DNA of 64,000 nt from Elymus sibiricus. Lineage: Eukaryota; Streptophyta; Magnoliopsida; Poales; Poaceae. The stretch's first letter is position 1. Every line of letters begins with the position of its first letter. The stretch covers positions 191,638,936 to 191,702,935 of the forward strand of contig CM077676.1 of the NCBI GenBank assembly GCA_039707655.1, in the 5' to 3' direction. Position numbers and translations under genes: made by a program. This document shows, one piece after another, positions 32,139 to 47,500 of this stretch. The notes under the pieces were generated by a model. It was not told where the DNA came from, did not search any database, and saw only the letters and a list, made by a program, of their open reading frames with translations.

Positions 32139-33444
32139 ACCACCCTGTCTATCTTAGGGTTACGCGAGTCGAGGCGGACGTCATCGCGGTAGCGACGACG
32201 GACGCCGAGACGAGCACGTGACAACACCGCCACCCTGTCTATCTTAGGGTTACGCGAGTCGAGGCGGACATCGTTGCGGTAGTGACGACGGACGCCGAGA
32301 CGAGCACGTGACACCACTGCCACCCTGTCTAACTTTGGGTTACGCGAGTCGAGGCGGACGTGGTCGCGGTAGCGACGACGGACGCCGAGACGAGCACGTG
32401 ACAACACTGCCACCCTGGCTAACTTAGGGTTACGCGAGTCGAGGCGAACGTCGTCGCGGTAGCGACGACGGACGCCAAGACGAGCACGTGACACCACGGG
32501 CACCCTGTCTAACTTAGGGTTAAGCGAGTCGAGGCGGACGTCGAGACGATCACGTGACACCACTGCCACCCTGTCTAACTTAGGGTTACGCGAGTCGAGG
32601 CGGACGTCTTTGCGGTAGCGACGACGGACGCCGAGATGAGCACGTGACACCACCGCCACCCTATCTATCTTAGCGTTACGCGAGTCGAGGCGAACGTCGT
32701 CGCGGTAGCGACGACGGACGCCGAGACGAGCACGTGACACCACCGCCACCCTGTATATCTTTGCGTTACGCGAGTTGAGGCGGACGTCTTTGCGGTAGCG
32801 ATGACGGACGCCGAGACGAGCACGTGACAACACCGCCACCCTGTCTATCTTAGGGTTACGTGAGTCCAGGCGGACGTCGTCGCGGTAGCGACGACGGACG
32901 CCGAGACGAGCACGTGACACCACTGCCACCCTGTCTAACTTAGGGTTACGCGAGTCGAGGCGGACGTCGTCGCGGTAGCGACGACGGACGCCGAGACGAG
33001 CACGTGACACCACTGCCACCCTGTCTAACTTAGGGTTACGCGAGTCGAGGCGGACGTCGTCGCGGTAGCGACGACGGACGCCGAGACGAGCACGTGACAC
33101 CACCGCCACCCTGTTTATCCTAGGGTTACGCGAGTCGAGGCGGACGTCGTCGCGGTAGCGACGACAGACGCCTAGACGAGCACGTGACACCACCGCCACC
33201 CTGTCTAACTTAGGGTTAAGCGAGTCGAGGCGGACGTCGTCGCGGTAGCGACGACGGACGCCGACACGAGCACGTGACACCACCGCCACCCTATCTAACT
33301 TAGGGTTACGGGAGTTGAGGCGGACGTCGAGACGAGCACGTGATACCACTGCCACCCTGTCTAACTTAGGGTTACGCGAGTCGAGGAAGACGTCTGCGCG
33401 GTAGCGACGACGGACGCCGAGACGAGCACGTGGCACCGCTGCCA

Positions 33445-36400
33445 CCCTGTCTTAGGGTCACGCGAGTCGAGGTGGACGTCGTCGTGGTAGCGACGACGGA
33501 CGCCGAGATGAGCACGTGACACCACCACCACCCTGTCTATCTTAGGGTTACGCGAGTCGAGGCGGACGTCATCGCGGTAGCGACGACGGACGCCGAGACG
33601 AGCACGTGAAAACACCGCCACCCTGTCTATCTTAGGGTTACGCGAGTCGAGGCGGACATCGTTGCGGTAGTGACGACGGACGCCGAGACGAGCACGTGAC
33701 ACCACTGCCACCCTGTCTAACTTTGGGTTACGCGAGTCGAGGCGGACGTCGTCGCGGTAGCGACGACGGACGCCGAGACGAGCACGTGACAACACTGCCA
33801 CCCTGGCTAACTTAGGGTTACGCGAGTCGAGGCGAACGTCGTCGCGGTAGCGACGACGGACGCCAAGACGAGCACGTGACACCACGGCCACCCTGTCTAT
33901 CTTAGGGTTACGCGAGTCAAGGCGGACGTCGTCGCGGTAGCGACGACGGACGCCGAGACGAGCACGTGACACCACTGCCACCCTGTCTAACTTAGGGTTA
34001 CGCGAGTCGAGGCGGACGTCGTCGCGGTAGCGACGCCGGACGCCGAGACGAGCACGTGACACCACTGCCACCCTGTCTAACTTAGGGTTACGCGAGTCGA
34101 GGCGGACGTCGTCGCGGTAGCGACGACGGACGCCGAGACGAGCACGTGACACCACCGCCACCCTGTCTAACTTAGGGTTATGCGAGTCGAGGCGGACGTT
34201 GTCGCGGTAGCGACGACGGACGCCGAGACGAGCACGTGACACCACCGCCACCCTGTTTATCCTAGGGTTACGCGAGTCGAGGCGGACGTCGTCGCGGTAG
34301 CGATGACAGACGCCTAGACGAGCACGTGACACCACTGCCACCCTGGCTATCTTAGGGTTACGCGAGTCGAGGCGGACGTCGTCGCGGTAGCGACGACGGA
34401 CGCCGAGACGAGCACGTGACACCACCGCCAGCCTGTTTATCCTAGGGTTACGCGAGTCGAGGCGGACGTCGTCGCGGTAGCGACGACAGACGCCTAGACG
34501 AGCACGTGACACCACTGCCACCCTGGCTATCTTAGGGTTACGCGAGTCGAGGCGGACGTCGTCGCGGTAGCGACGACGGTCGCCGAGACGAGCACGTGAC
34601 ACCACCGCCACCCTGTCTATCTTAGGGTTACGCGAGTCGAGGCGGTCATCGTCGCGGTAGTGACGACGGACGCCGAGACGAGCAGGTGACACCACTGCCA
34701 CCCTGTCTAACTTTGGGTTACGCGAGTCGAGGCGGACGTCGTCGCGGTAGCGACGACGGACGCCGAGACGAGCACGTGACAACACTGCCACCCTGGCTAA
34801 CTTAGGGTTACGCGAGTCGAGGCGGACGTCATCCCGGTAGCGACGACGGACGCCGAGACGAGCACGTGACACCACTGCCACCCTGTCTAACTTAGGGTTA
34901 CGCGAGTCGAGGCGGACGTCGTCGCGGTAGCGATGACAGACGCCGAGACGACCACGTGACACCACCGCCACCCTGTCTAACTTAGGGTTAAGCGAGTCGA
35001 GGCGGACGTCGTCGCGGTAGCGACAACGGACGCCGACACGAGCACGTGACACCACCGCCACCCTGTCTAACTTAGGGTTACGGGAGTTGAGGCGGACGTC
35101 GAGACGAGCACGTGACACCACTGCCACCCTGTCTAACTTAGGGTTACGCGAGTCGAGGAAGACGTCTGCGCGGTAGCGACGACGGACGCCGAGACGAGCA
35201 CGTGGCACCGCTGCCACCCTGTCTTAGGGTCACGCGAGTCGAGGTGGACGTCGTCGTGGTAGCGACGACGGACGCCGAGATGAGCACGTGACACCACCAC
35301 CACCCTGTCTATCTTAGGGTTACGCGAGTCGAGGCGGACGTCATCGCGGTAGCGACGACGGACGCCGAGACGAGCACGTGACAACACCGCCACCCTGTCT
35401 ATCTTAGGGTTACGCGAGTCGAGGCGGACATCGTTGCGGTAGTGACGACGGACGCCGAGACGAGCACGTGACACCACTGCCACCCTGTCTAACTTTGGGT
35501 TACGCGAGTCGAGGCGGACGTGGTCGCGGTAGCGTCGACGGACTCCGAGACGAGCACGTGACAACACTGCCACCCTGGCTAACTTAGGGTTACGCGAGTC
35601 GAGGCGAACGTCGTCGCGGTAGCGACGACGGACGCCAAGACGAGCACGTGACACCACGGCCACCCTGTCTAACTTAGGGTTAAGCGAGTCGAGGCGGACG
35701 TCGAGACGAGCACGTGACACCACTGCCACCCTGTCTAACTTAGGGTTACGCGAGTCGAGGCGGACGTCTTTGCGGTAGCGACGACGGACGCCGAGATGAG
35801 CACGTGACACCACCGCCACCCTATCTATCTTAGCGTTACGCGAGTCGAGGCGAACGTCGTCGCGGTAGCGACGACGGACGCCGAGACGAGCACGTGACAC
35901 CACCGCCACCCTGTATATCTTTGCGTTACGCGAGTTGAGGCGGACGTCTTTGCGGTAGCGATGACGGACGCCGAGACGAGCACGTGACAACACCGCCACC
36001 CTGTCTATCTTAGGGTTACGTGAGTCCAGGCGGACGTCGTCGCGGTAGCGACGACGGACGCCGAGACGAGCACGTGACACCACTGCCACCCTGTCTAACT
36101 TAGGGTTACGCGAGTCGAGGCGGACGTCGTCGCGGTAGCGACGACGGACGCCGAGACGAGCACGTGACACCACTGCCACCCTGTCTAACTTAGGGTTACG
36201 CGAGTCGAGGCGGACGTCGTCGCGGTAGCGACGACGGACGCCGAGACGAGCACGTGACACCACCGCCACCCTGTTTATCCTAGGGTTACGCGAGTCGAGG
36301 CGGACGTCGTCGCGGTAGCGACGACAGACGCCTAGACGAGCACGTGACACCACCGCCACCCTGTCTAACTTAGGGTTAAGCGAGTCGAGGCGGACGTTGT

Positions 36401-39400
36401 CGCGGTAGCGACGACGGACGCCGACACGAGCACGTGACACCACCGCCACCCTGTCTAACTTAGGGTTACGGGAGTTGAGGCGGACGTCGAGACGAGCACG
36501 TGACACCACTGCCACCCTGTCTAACTTAGGGTTACTTGAGTCGAGGAAGACGTCTGCGCGGTAGCGACGACGGACGCCGAGACGAGCACGTGGCACCGCT
36601 GCCACCCTGTCTTAGGGTCACGCGAGTCGAGGTGGACGTCGTCGTGGTAGCGACGACGGACGCCGAGATGAGCACGTGACACCACCACCACCCTGTCTAT
36701 CTTAGGGTTACGCGAGTCGAGGCGGACATCGTTGCGGTAGTGACGACGGACGCCGAGACGAGCACGTGACACCACTGCCACCCTGTCTAACTTAGGGTTA
36801 CGCGAGTCGAGGCGGACGTCGTCGCGGTAGCGACGACGGACGCCGAGACGAGCACGTGACACCACTGCCACCCTGTCTAACTTAGGGTTACGCGAGTCGA
36901 GGCGGACGTCGTCGCGGTAGCGATGACGGACGCCGAGACGAGCACGTGACACCACCGCCACCCTGTTTATCCTAGGGTTACGCGAGTCGAGGCGGACGTC
37001 GTCGCGGTAGCGTCGACAGACGCCTAGACGAGCACGTGACACCACCGCCACCCTGTCTAACTTAGGGTTAAGCGAGTCGAGGCGGACGTCGTCGCGGTAG
37101 CGACGACGGACGCCGACACGAGCACGTGACACCACCGCCACCCTGTCTAACTTAGGGTTACGGGAGTTGAGGCGGACGTCGAGACGAGCACGTGACACCA
37201 CTGCCACCCTGTCTAACTTAGGGTTACGCGAGTCGAGGAAGACGTCTGCGCGGTAGCGACGACGGACGCCGAGACGAGCACGTGGCACCGCTGCCACCCT
37301 GTCTTAGGGTCACGCGAGTCGAGGTGGACGTCGTCGTGGTAGCGACGACGGACGCCGAGATGAGCACGTGACACCACCACCACCCTGTCTATCTTAGGGT
37401 TACGCGAGTCGAGGCGGACGTCATCGCGGTAGCGACGACGGACGCCGAGACGAGCACGTGACAACACCGCCACCCTGTCTATCTTAGGGTTATGCGAGTC
37501 GAGGCGGACATCGTTGCGGTAGTGACGACGGACGCCGAGACGAGCACGTGACACCACTGCCACCCTGTCTAACTTTGGGTTACGCGAGTCGAGGCGGACG
37601 TCGTCGCGGTAGCGACGACGGACGCCGAGACGAGCACGTGACAACACTGCCACCCTGGCTAACTTAGGGTTACGCGAGTCGAGGCGAACGTCGTCGCGGT
37701 AGCGACGACGGACGCCAAGACGAGCACGTGACACCACGGCCACCCTGTCTATCTTAGGGTTACGCGAGTCAAGGCGGACGTCGTCGCGGTAGCGACGACG
37801 GACGCCGAGACGAGCACGTGACACCACTGCCACCCTGTCTAACTTAGGGTTACGCGAGTCGAGGCGGACGTCGTCGCGGTAGCGACGCCGGACGCCGAGA
37901 CGAGCACGTGACACCACTGCCACCCTGTCTAACTTAGGGTTACGCGAGTCGAGGCGGACGTCGTCGCGGTAGCGACGACGGACGCCGAGACGAGCACGTG
38001 ACACCACCGCCACCCTGTCTAACTTAGGGTTATGCGAGTCGAGGCGGACGTTGTCGCGGTAGCGACGACGGACGCCGAGACGAGCACGTGACACCACCGC
38101 CACCCTGTTTATCCTAGGGTTACGCGAGTCGAGGCGGACGTCGTCGCGGTAGCGATGACAGACGCCTAGACGAGCACGTGACACCACTGCCACCCTGGCT
38201 ATCTTAGGGTTACGCGAGTCGAGGCGGACGTCGTCGCGGTAGCGACGACGGACGCCGAGACGAGCACGTGACACCACCGCCAGCCTGTTTATCCTAGGGT
38301 TACGCGAGTCGAGGCGGACGTCGTCGCGGTAGCGACGACAGACGCCTAGACGAGCACGTGACACCACTGCCACCCTGGCTATCTTAGGGTTACGCGAGTC
38401 GAGGCGGACGTCGTCGCGGTAGCGACGACGGACGCCGAGACGAGCACGTGACACCACCGCCACCCTGTCTATCTTAGGGTTACGCGAGTCGAGGCGGTCA
38501 TCGTCGCGGTAGTGACGACGGACGCCGAGACGATCAGGTGACACCACTGCCACCCTGTCTAACTTTGGGTTACGCGAGTCGAGGCGGACGTCGTCGCGGT
38601 AGCGACGACGGACGCCGAGACGAGCACGTGACAACACTGCCACCCTTGCTAACTTAGGGTTACGCGAGTCGAGGCGGACGTCATCGCGGTAGCGACGACG
38701 GACGCCGAGACGAGCACGTGACACCACTGCCACCCTGTCTAACTTAGGGTTACGCGAGTCGAGGCGGATGTCGTCGCGGTAGCGATGACAGACGCCGAGA
38801 CGACCACGTGACACCACCGCCACCCTGTCTAACTTAGGGTTAAGCGAGTCGAGGCGGACGTCGTCGCGGTAGCGACAACGGACGCCGACACGAGCACGTG
38901 ACACCACCGCCACCCTGTCTAACTTAGGGTTACGGGAGTTGAGGCGGACGTCGAGACGAGCACGTGACACCACTGCCACCCTGTCTAACTTAGGGTTACG
39001 CGAGTCGAGGAAGACGTCTGCGCGGTAGCGACGACGGACGCCGAGACGAGCACGTGGCACCGCTGCCACCCTGTCTTAGGGTCACGCGAGTCGAGGTGGA
39101 CGTCGTCGTGGTAGCGACGACGGACGCCGAGATGAGCACGTGACACCACCACCACCCTGTCTATCTTAGGGTTACGCGAGTCGAGGCGGACGTCGTCGCG
39201 GTAGCGATGACAGACGCCTAGACGAGCACGTGACACCACTGCCACCCTGGCTATCTTAGGGTTACGCGAGTCGAGGCGGACGTCGTCGCGGTACCGACGA
39301 CGGACGCCGAGACGAGCACGTGACACCACCGCCAGCCTGTTTATCCTAGGGTTACGCGAGTCGAGGCGGACGTCGTCGCGGTAGCGACGACAGACGCCTA

Positions 39401-41508
39401 GACGAGCACGTGACACCACTGCCACCCTGGCTATCTTAGGGTTACGCGAGTCGAGGCGGACGTCGTCGCGGTAGCGACGACGGACGCCGAGACGAGCACG
39501 TGACACCACCGCCACCCTGTCTATCTTAGGGTTACGCGAGTCGAGGCGGTCATCGTCGCGGTAGTGACGACGGACGCCGAGACGAGCAGGTGACACCACT
39601 GCCACCCTGTCTAACTTTGGGTTACGCGAGTCGAGGCGGACGTCGTCGCGGTAGCGACGACGGACGCCGAGACGAGCACGTGACAACACTGCCACCCTGG
39701 CTAACTTAGGGTTACGCGAGTCGAGGCGGACGTCATCGCGGTAGCGACGACGGACGCCGAGACGAGCACGTGACACCACTGCCACCCTGTCTAACTTAGG
39801 GTTACGCGAGTCGAGCCGGACGTCGTCGCGGTAGCGATGACAGACGCCGAGACGACCACGTGACACCACGCCACCCTGTCTAACTTAGGGTTAAGCGAGT
39901 CGAGGCGGACGTCGTCGCGGTAGCGACAACGGACGCCGACACGAGCACGTGACACCACCGCCACCCTGTCTAACTTAGGGTTACGGGAGTTGAGGCGGAC
40001 GTCGAGACGAGCACGTGACACCACTGCCACTCTGTCTAACTTAGGGTTACGCGAGTCGAGGAAGACGTCTGCGCGGTAGCGACGACGGACGCCGAGACGA
40101 GCACGTGGCACCGCTGCCACCCTGTCTTAGGGTCACGCGAGTCGAGGTGGACGTCGTCGTGGTAGCGACGACGGACGCCGAGATGAGCACGTGACACCAC
40201 CACCACCCTGTCTATCTTAGGGTTACGCGAGTCGAGGCGGACGTCATCGCGGTAGCGACGACGGACGCCGAGACGAGCACGTGACAACACCGCCACCCTG
40301 TCTATCTTAGGGTTACGCGAGTCGAGGCGGACATTGTTGCGGTAGTGACGACGGACGCCGAGACGAGCACGTGACACCACTGCCACCCTGTCTAACTTTG
40401 GGTTACGCGAGTCGAGGCAGACGTGGTCGCGGTAGCGTCGACGGACGCCGAGACGAGCACGTGACAACACTGCCACCCTGGCTAACTTAGGGTTACGCGA
40501 GTCGAGGCGAACGTCGTCGCGGTAGCGACGACGGACGCCAAGACGAGCACGTGACACCACGGCCACCCTATCTAACTTAGGGTTAAGCGAGTCGAGGCGG
40601 ACGTCGAGACGAGCACGTGACACCACTGCCACCCTGTCTAACTTAGGGTTACGCGAGTCGAGGCGGACGTCTTTGCGGTAGCGACGACGGACGCTGAGAT
40701 GAGCACGTGACACCACCGCCACCCTATCTATCTTAGCGTTACGCGAGTCGAGGCGAACGTCGTCGCGGTAGCGACGACGGACGCCGAGACGAGCACGTGA
40801 CACCACCGCCACCCTGTATATCTTTGCGTTACGCGAGTTGAGGCGGACGTCTTTGCGGTAGCGATGACGGACGCCGAGACGAGCACGTGACAACACCGCC
40901 ACCCTGTCTATCTTAGGGTTACGCGAGTCGAGGCGGACGTCGTCGCGGTAGCGACGACGGACGCCGAGACGAGCACGTGACACCACTGCCACCCTGTCTA
41001 ACTTAGGGTTACGCGAGTCCAGGCGGACGTCGTCGCGGTTGCGACGACGGACGCCGAGACGAGCACGTGACACCACTGCCACCCTGTCTAACGTAGGGTT
41101 ACGCGAGTCGAGGCGGACGTCGTCGCGGTAGCGACGACGGACGCCGAGACGAGCACGTGACACCACCGCCACCCTGTTTATCCTAGGGTTACGCGAGTCG
41201 AGGCAGACGTCGTCGCGGTAGCGACGACAGACGCCTAGACGAGCACGTGACACCACCGCCACCCTGTCTAACTTAGGGTTAAGCGAGTCGAGGCGGACGT
41301 CATCGCGGTAGCGACGACGGACGCCGACACGAGCACGTGACACCACCGCCACCCTGTCTAACTTAGGGTTACGGGAGTTGAGGCGGACGTCGAGACGAGC
41401 ACGTGACACCACTGCCACCCTGTCTAACTTAGGGTTACGCGAGTCGAGGAAGACGTCTGCGCGGTAGCGACGACGGACGCCGAGACGAGCACGTGGCACC
41501 GCTGCCAC
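33445..41508. repeat. Array segment with alternating 1,388-bp and 1,772-bp blocks
   Basis: Intervals between 86-bp units here are 1,772, 1,388, 692, 1,772, 1,051 and 1,388 bp. The block 33445-35217 matches 37297-39069 (offset 3,852 bp) with few substitutions, sharing private variants such as GACGTTGTCGCGG and GCGACAACGG. The 1,388-bp block (13 full units, two 66-bp and one 86-bp) occurs five times in the array: before 23697, 30015, 33445, 36605 and 41508. Confidence 0.85.
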
Positions 41509-44500
41509 CCTGTCTTAGGGTCACGCGAGTCGAGGTGGACGTCGTCGTGGTAGCGACGACGGACGCCGAGATGAGCACGTGACACCACCACCACCCTGTC
41601 TATCTTAGGGTTACGCGAGTCGAGGCGGACATCGTTGCGGTAGTGACGACGGACGCCGAGACGAGCACGTGACACCACTGCCACCCTGTCTAACTTTGGG
41701 TTACGCGAGTCGAGGCGGACGTCGTCGCGGTAGCGACGACGGACGCCGAGACGAGCACGTGACAACACTGCCACCCTGGCTAACTTAGGGTTACGCGAGT
41801 CGAGGCGAACGTCGTCGCGGTAGCGACGACGGACGCCAAGACGAGCACGTGACACCACGGCCACCCTGTCTAACTTAGGGTTAAGCGAGTCGAGGCGGAC
41901 GTCGAGACGAGCACGTGACACCACTACCACCCTGTCTAACTTAGGGTTACGCGAGTCGAGGCGGACGTCTTTGCGGTAGCGACGACGGACGCCGAGATGA
42001 GCACGTGACACCACCGCCACCCTATCTATCTTAGCGTTACGCGAGTCGAGGCGAACGTCGTCGCGGTAGCGACGACGGACGCCGAGACGAGCACGTGACA
42101 CCACCGCCACCCTGTATATCTTTGCGTTACGCGAGTTGAGGCGGACGTCTTTGCGGTAGCGATGACGGACGCCGAGACGAGCACGTGACAACACCGCCAC
42201 CCTGTCTATCTTAGGGTTACGCGAGTCGAGGCGGACGTCGTCGCGGTAGCGACGACGGACGCCGAGACGAGCACGTGACACCACCGCCACCCTGTCTAAC
42301 TTAGGGTTAAGCGAGTCGAGGCGGACGTCGTCGCGGTAGCGACGACGGACGCCGAGACGAGCACGTGACAACACCGCCACCCTGTCTATCTTAGGGTTAC
42401 GCGAGTCCAGGCGGACGTCGTCGCGGTAGCGACGACGGACGCCGAGACGAGCACGTGACACCACTGCCACCCTGTCTAACTTAGGGTTACGCGAGTCGAG
42501 GCGGACGTCGTCGCGGTAGCGACGACGGACGCCGAGACGAGCACGTGACACCACTGCCACCCTGTCTAACTTAGGGTTACGCGAGTCGAGGCGGACGTCG
42601 TCGCGGTAGCGACGACGGACGCCGAGACGAGCACGTGACACCACCGCCACCCTGTTTATCCTAGGGTTACGCGAGTCGAGGCGGACGTCGTCGTGGTAGC
42701 GATGACAGACGCCTAGACGAGCACGTGACACCACTGCCACCCTGGCTATCTTAGGGTTACGCGAGTCGAGGGGGACGTCGTCGCGGTAGCGACGACGGAC
42801 GCCGAGACGAGCACGTGACACCACCGCCACCCTGTTTATCCTAGGGTTACGCGAGTCGAGGCGGACGTCGTCGCGGTAGCGACGACAGACGCCTAGACGA
42901 GCACGTGACACCACTGCCACCCTGGCTATCTTAGGGTTACGCGAGTCGAGGCGGACGTCATCGCGGTAGCGACGACGGACGCCGAGACGAGCACGTGACA
43001 CCACCGCCACCCTGTCTATCTTAGGGTTACGCGAGTCGAGGCGGTCATCGTCGCGGTAGTGACGACGGACGCCGAGACGAGCAGGTGACACCACTGCCAC
43101 CCTGTCTAACTTTGGGTTACGCGAGTCGAGGCGGACGTCGTCGCGGTAGCGACGACGGACGCCGAGACGAGCACGTGACAACACTGCCACCCTGGCTAAC
43201 TTAGGGTTACGCGAGTCGAGGCGGACGTCATCGCGGTAGCGACGACGGACGCCGAGACGAGCACGTGACACCACTGCCACCCTGTCTAACTTAGGGTTAC
43301 GCGAGTCGAGGCGGACGTCGTCGCGGTAGCGATGACAGACGCCCAGACGACCACGTGACACCACCGCCACCCTGTCTAACTTAGGGTTAAGCGAGTCGAG
43401 GCGGACGTCGTCGCGGTAGCGACGACGGACGCCGACACGAGCACGTGACACCACCGCCACCCTGTCTAACTTAGGGTTACGGGAGTTGAGGCGGACGTCG
43501 AGACGAGCACGTGACACCACTGCCACCCTGTCTAACTTAGGGTTACGCGAGTCGAGGAAGACGTCTTCGCGGTAGCGACGACGGACGCCGAGACGAGCAC
43601 GTGACACCACCGCCACCCTGTATATCTTTGCGTTACGCGAGTCGAGGCGGACGTCTTTGCGGTAGCGACGACGGACGCCGAGACGAGCACGTGACAACAC
43701 CGCCACCCTGTCTATCTTAGGGTTACACGAGTCGAGGTGGACGTCGTCGCGGTAGCGACGACGGACGCCGAGACGAGCACGTGACACCACCGCCACCCTG
43801 TCTAACTTAGGGTTAAGCGAGTCGAGGCGGACGTCGTCGCGGTAGCGACGACGGACGCCGAGACGAGCACGTGACAACACCGCCACCCTGTCTATCTTAG
43901 GGTTACGCGAGTCAAGGCGGACGTCGTCGCGGTAGCGACGACGGACGCCGAGACGAGCACGTGACACCACTGCCACCCTGTCTAACTTAGGGTTACGCGA
44001 GTCGAGGCGGACGTCGTCGCAGTAGCGACGACGGACGCCGAGACGAGCACGTGACACCACTGCCACCCTGTCTAACTTAGGGTTACGCGAGTCGAGGCGG
44101 ACGTCGTCGCGGTAGCGACGACGGACGCCGAGACGAGCACGTGACACCACCGCCACCCTGTCTAACTTAGGGTTATGCGAGTCGAGGCGGACGTCGTCGC
44201 GGTAGCGACGACGGACGCCGAGACGAGCACGTGACACCACCGCCACCCTGTTTATCCTAGGATTACGCGAGTCGAGGCGGACGTCGTCGCGGTAGCGATG
44301 ACAGACGCCTAGACGAGCACGTGACACCACTGCCACCCTGGCTATCTTAGGGTTACGCGAGTCGAGGCGGACGTCGTCGCGGTAGCGACGACGGACGCCG
44401 AGACGAGCACGTGACACCACCGCCAGCCTGTTTATCCTAGGGTTACGCGAGTCGAGGCGGACGTCGTCGCGGTAGCGACGACAGACGCCTAGACGAGCAC

Positions 44501-47500
44501 GTGACACCACTGCCACCCTGGCTATCTTAGGGTTACGCGAGTCGAGGCGGACGTCGTCGCGGTAGCGACGACGGACGCCGAGACGAGCACGTGACACCAC
44601 CGCCACCCTGTCTATCTTAGGGTTACGCGAGTCGAGGCGGTCATCGTCGCGGTAGTGACGACGGACGCCGAGACGAGCAGGTGACACCACTGCCACCCTG
44701 TCTAACTTTGGGTTACGCGAGTCGAGGCGGACGTCGTCGCGGTAGCGACGACGGACGCCGAGACGAGCACGTGACAACACTGCCACCCTGGCTAACTTAG
44801 GGTTACCTGAGTCGAGGCGGACGTCATCGCGGTAGCGACGACGGACGCCGAGACGAGCACGTGACACCACGGCCACCCTGTCTAACTTAGGGTTACGCGA
44901 GTCGAGGCGAACGTCGTCGCGGTAGCGACGACGGACGCCGAGACGAGCACGTGACACCACCGCCACCCTGTCTAACTTAGGGTTAAGCGAGTCGAGGCGG
45001 ACGTCGTCGCGGTAGCGACGACGGACGCCGATACGAGCACGTGACAACACCGCCACCCTGTCTATCTTAGGGTTACGCGAGTCCAGGCGGACGTCGTCGC
45101 GGTAGCGACGACGGACGCCGAGACGAGCACGTGACACCACTGCCACCCTGTCTAACTTAGGGTTACGCGAGTCGAGGCGGACGTCGTCGCGGTAGCGACG
45201 ACGGACGCCGAGACGAGCACGTGACACCACTGTCACCCTGTCCAACTTAGGGTTACGCGAGTCGAGGCGGACGTCGTCGCGGTAGCGACGACAGACGCCG
45301 AGACGAGCACGTGACACCACCGCCACCCTGTTTATCCTAGGGTTACGCGAGTCGAGGCGGACGTCGTCGCGGTAGCGATGACAGACGCCTAGACGAGCAC
45401 GTGACACCACTGCCACCCTGGCTATCTTAGGGTTACGCGAGTCGAGGGGGACGTCGTCGCGGTAGCGACGACGGACGCCGAGACGAGCACGTGACACCAC
45501 CGCCACCCTGTTTATCCTAGGGTTACGCGAGTCGAGGCGGACGTCGTCGCGGTAGCGACGACAGACGCCTAGACGAGCACGTGACACCACTGCCACCCTG
45601 GCTATCTTAGGGTTACGCGAGTCGAGGCGGACGTCGTCGCGGTAGCGACGACGGACGCCGAGACGAGCACGTGACACCACCGCCACCCTGTCTATCTTAG
45701 GGTTACGTGAGTCGAGGCGGTCATCGTCGCGGTAGTGACGACGGACGCCGAGACGAGCAGGTGACACCACTGCCACCCTGTCTAACTTTGGGTTACGCGA
45801 GTCGAGGCGGACGTCGTCGCGGTAGCGACGACGGACGCCGAGACGAGCACGTGACAACACTGCCACACTGGCTAACTTAGGGTTACGCGAGTCGAGGCGG
45901 ACGTCATCGCGGTAGCGACGACGGACGCCGAGACGAGCACGTGACACCACTGCCACCCTGTCTAACTTAGGGTTACGCGAGTCGAGGCGGACGTCGTCGC
46001 GGTAGCGATGACAGACGCCCAGACGACCACGTGACACCACCGCCACCCTGTCTAACTTAGGGTTAAGCGAGTCGAGGCGGACGTCGTCGCGGTAGCGACG
46101 ACGGACGCCGACACGAGCACGTGACACCACCGCCACCCTGTCTAACTTAGGGTTACGGGAGTTGAGGCGGACGTCGAGACGAGCACGTGACACCACTGCC
46201 ACCCTGTCTAACTTAGGGTTACGCGAGTCGAGGAAGACGTCTTCGCGGTAGCGACGACGGACGCCGAGACGAGCACGTGACACCACCGCCACCCTGTATA
46301 TCTTTGCGTTACGCGAGTCGAGGCGGACGTCTTTGCGGTAGCGACGCCGGACGCCGAGACGAGCACGTGACAACACCGCCACCCTGTCTATCTTAGGGTT
46401 ACACGAGTCGAGGTGGACGTCGTCGCGGTAGCGACGACGGACGCCGAGACGAGCACGTGACACCACCGCCACCCTGTCTAACTTAGGGTTAAGCGAGTCG
46501 AGGCGGACGTCGTCGCGGTAGCGACGACGGACGCCGAGACGAGCACGTGACAACACCGCCACCCTGTCTATCTTAGGGTTACGCGAGTCAAGGCGGACGT
46601 CGTCGCGGTAGCGACGACGGACGCCGAGACGAGCACGTGACACCACTGCCACCCTGTCTAACTTAGGGTTACGCGAGTCGAGGCGGACGTCGTCGCGGTA
46701 GCGACGACGGACGCCGAGACGAGCACGTGACACCACTGCCACCCTGTCTAACTTAGGGTTACGCGAGTCGAGGCGGACGTCGTCGCGGTAGCGACGACGG
46801 ACGCCGAGACGAGCACGTGACACCACCGCCACCCTGTCTAACGTAGGGTTATGCGAGTCGAGGCGGACGTCGTCGCGGTAGCGACGACGGACGCCGAGAC
46901 GAGCACGTGACACCAGCGCCACCCTGTTTATCCTAGGGTTACGCGAGTCGAGGCGGACGTCGTCGCGGTAGCGATGACAGACGCCTAGACGAGCACGTGA
47001 CACCACTGCCACCCTGGCTATCTTAGGGTTACGCGAGTCGAGGCGGACGTCGTCGCGGTAGCGACGACGGACGCCGAGACGAGCACGTGACACCACCGCC
47101 AGCCTGTTTATCCTAGGGTTACGCGAGTCGAGGCGGACGTCGTCGCGGTAGTGACGACAGACGCCTAGACGAGCACGTGACACCACTGCCACCCTGGCTA
47201 TCTTAGGGTTACGCGAGTCGAGGCGGACGTCGTCGCGGTAGCGACGACGGACGCCGAGACGAGCACGTGACACCACCGCCACCCTGTCTATCTTAGGGTT
47301 ACGCGAGTCGAGGCGGTCATCGTCGCGGTAGTGACGACGGACGCCGAGACGAGCAGGTGACACCACTGCCACCCTGTCTAACTTTGGGTTACGCGAGTCG
47401 AGGCGGACGTCGTCGCGGTAGCGACGACGGACGCCGAGACGAGCACGTGACAACACTGCCACCCTGGCTAACTTAGGGTTACGCGAGTCGAGGCGGACGT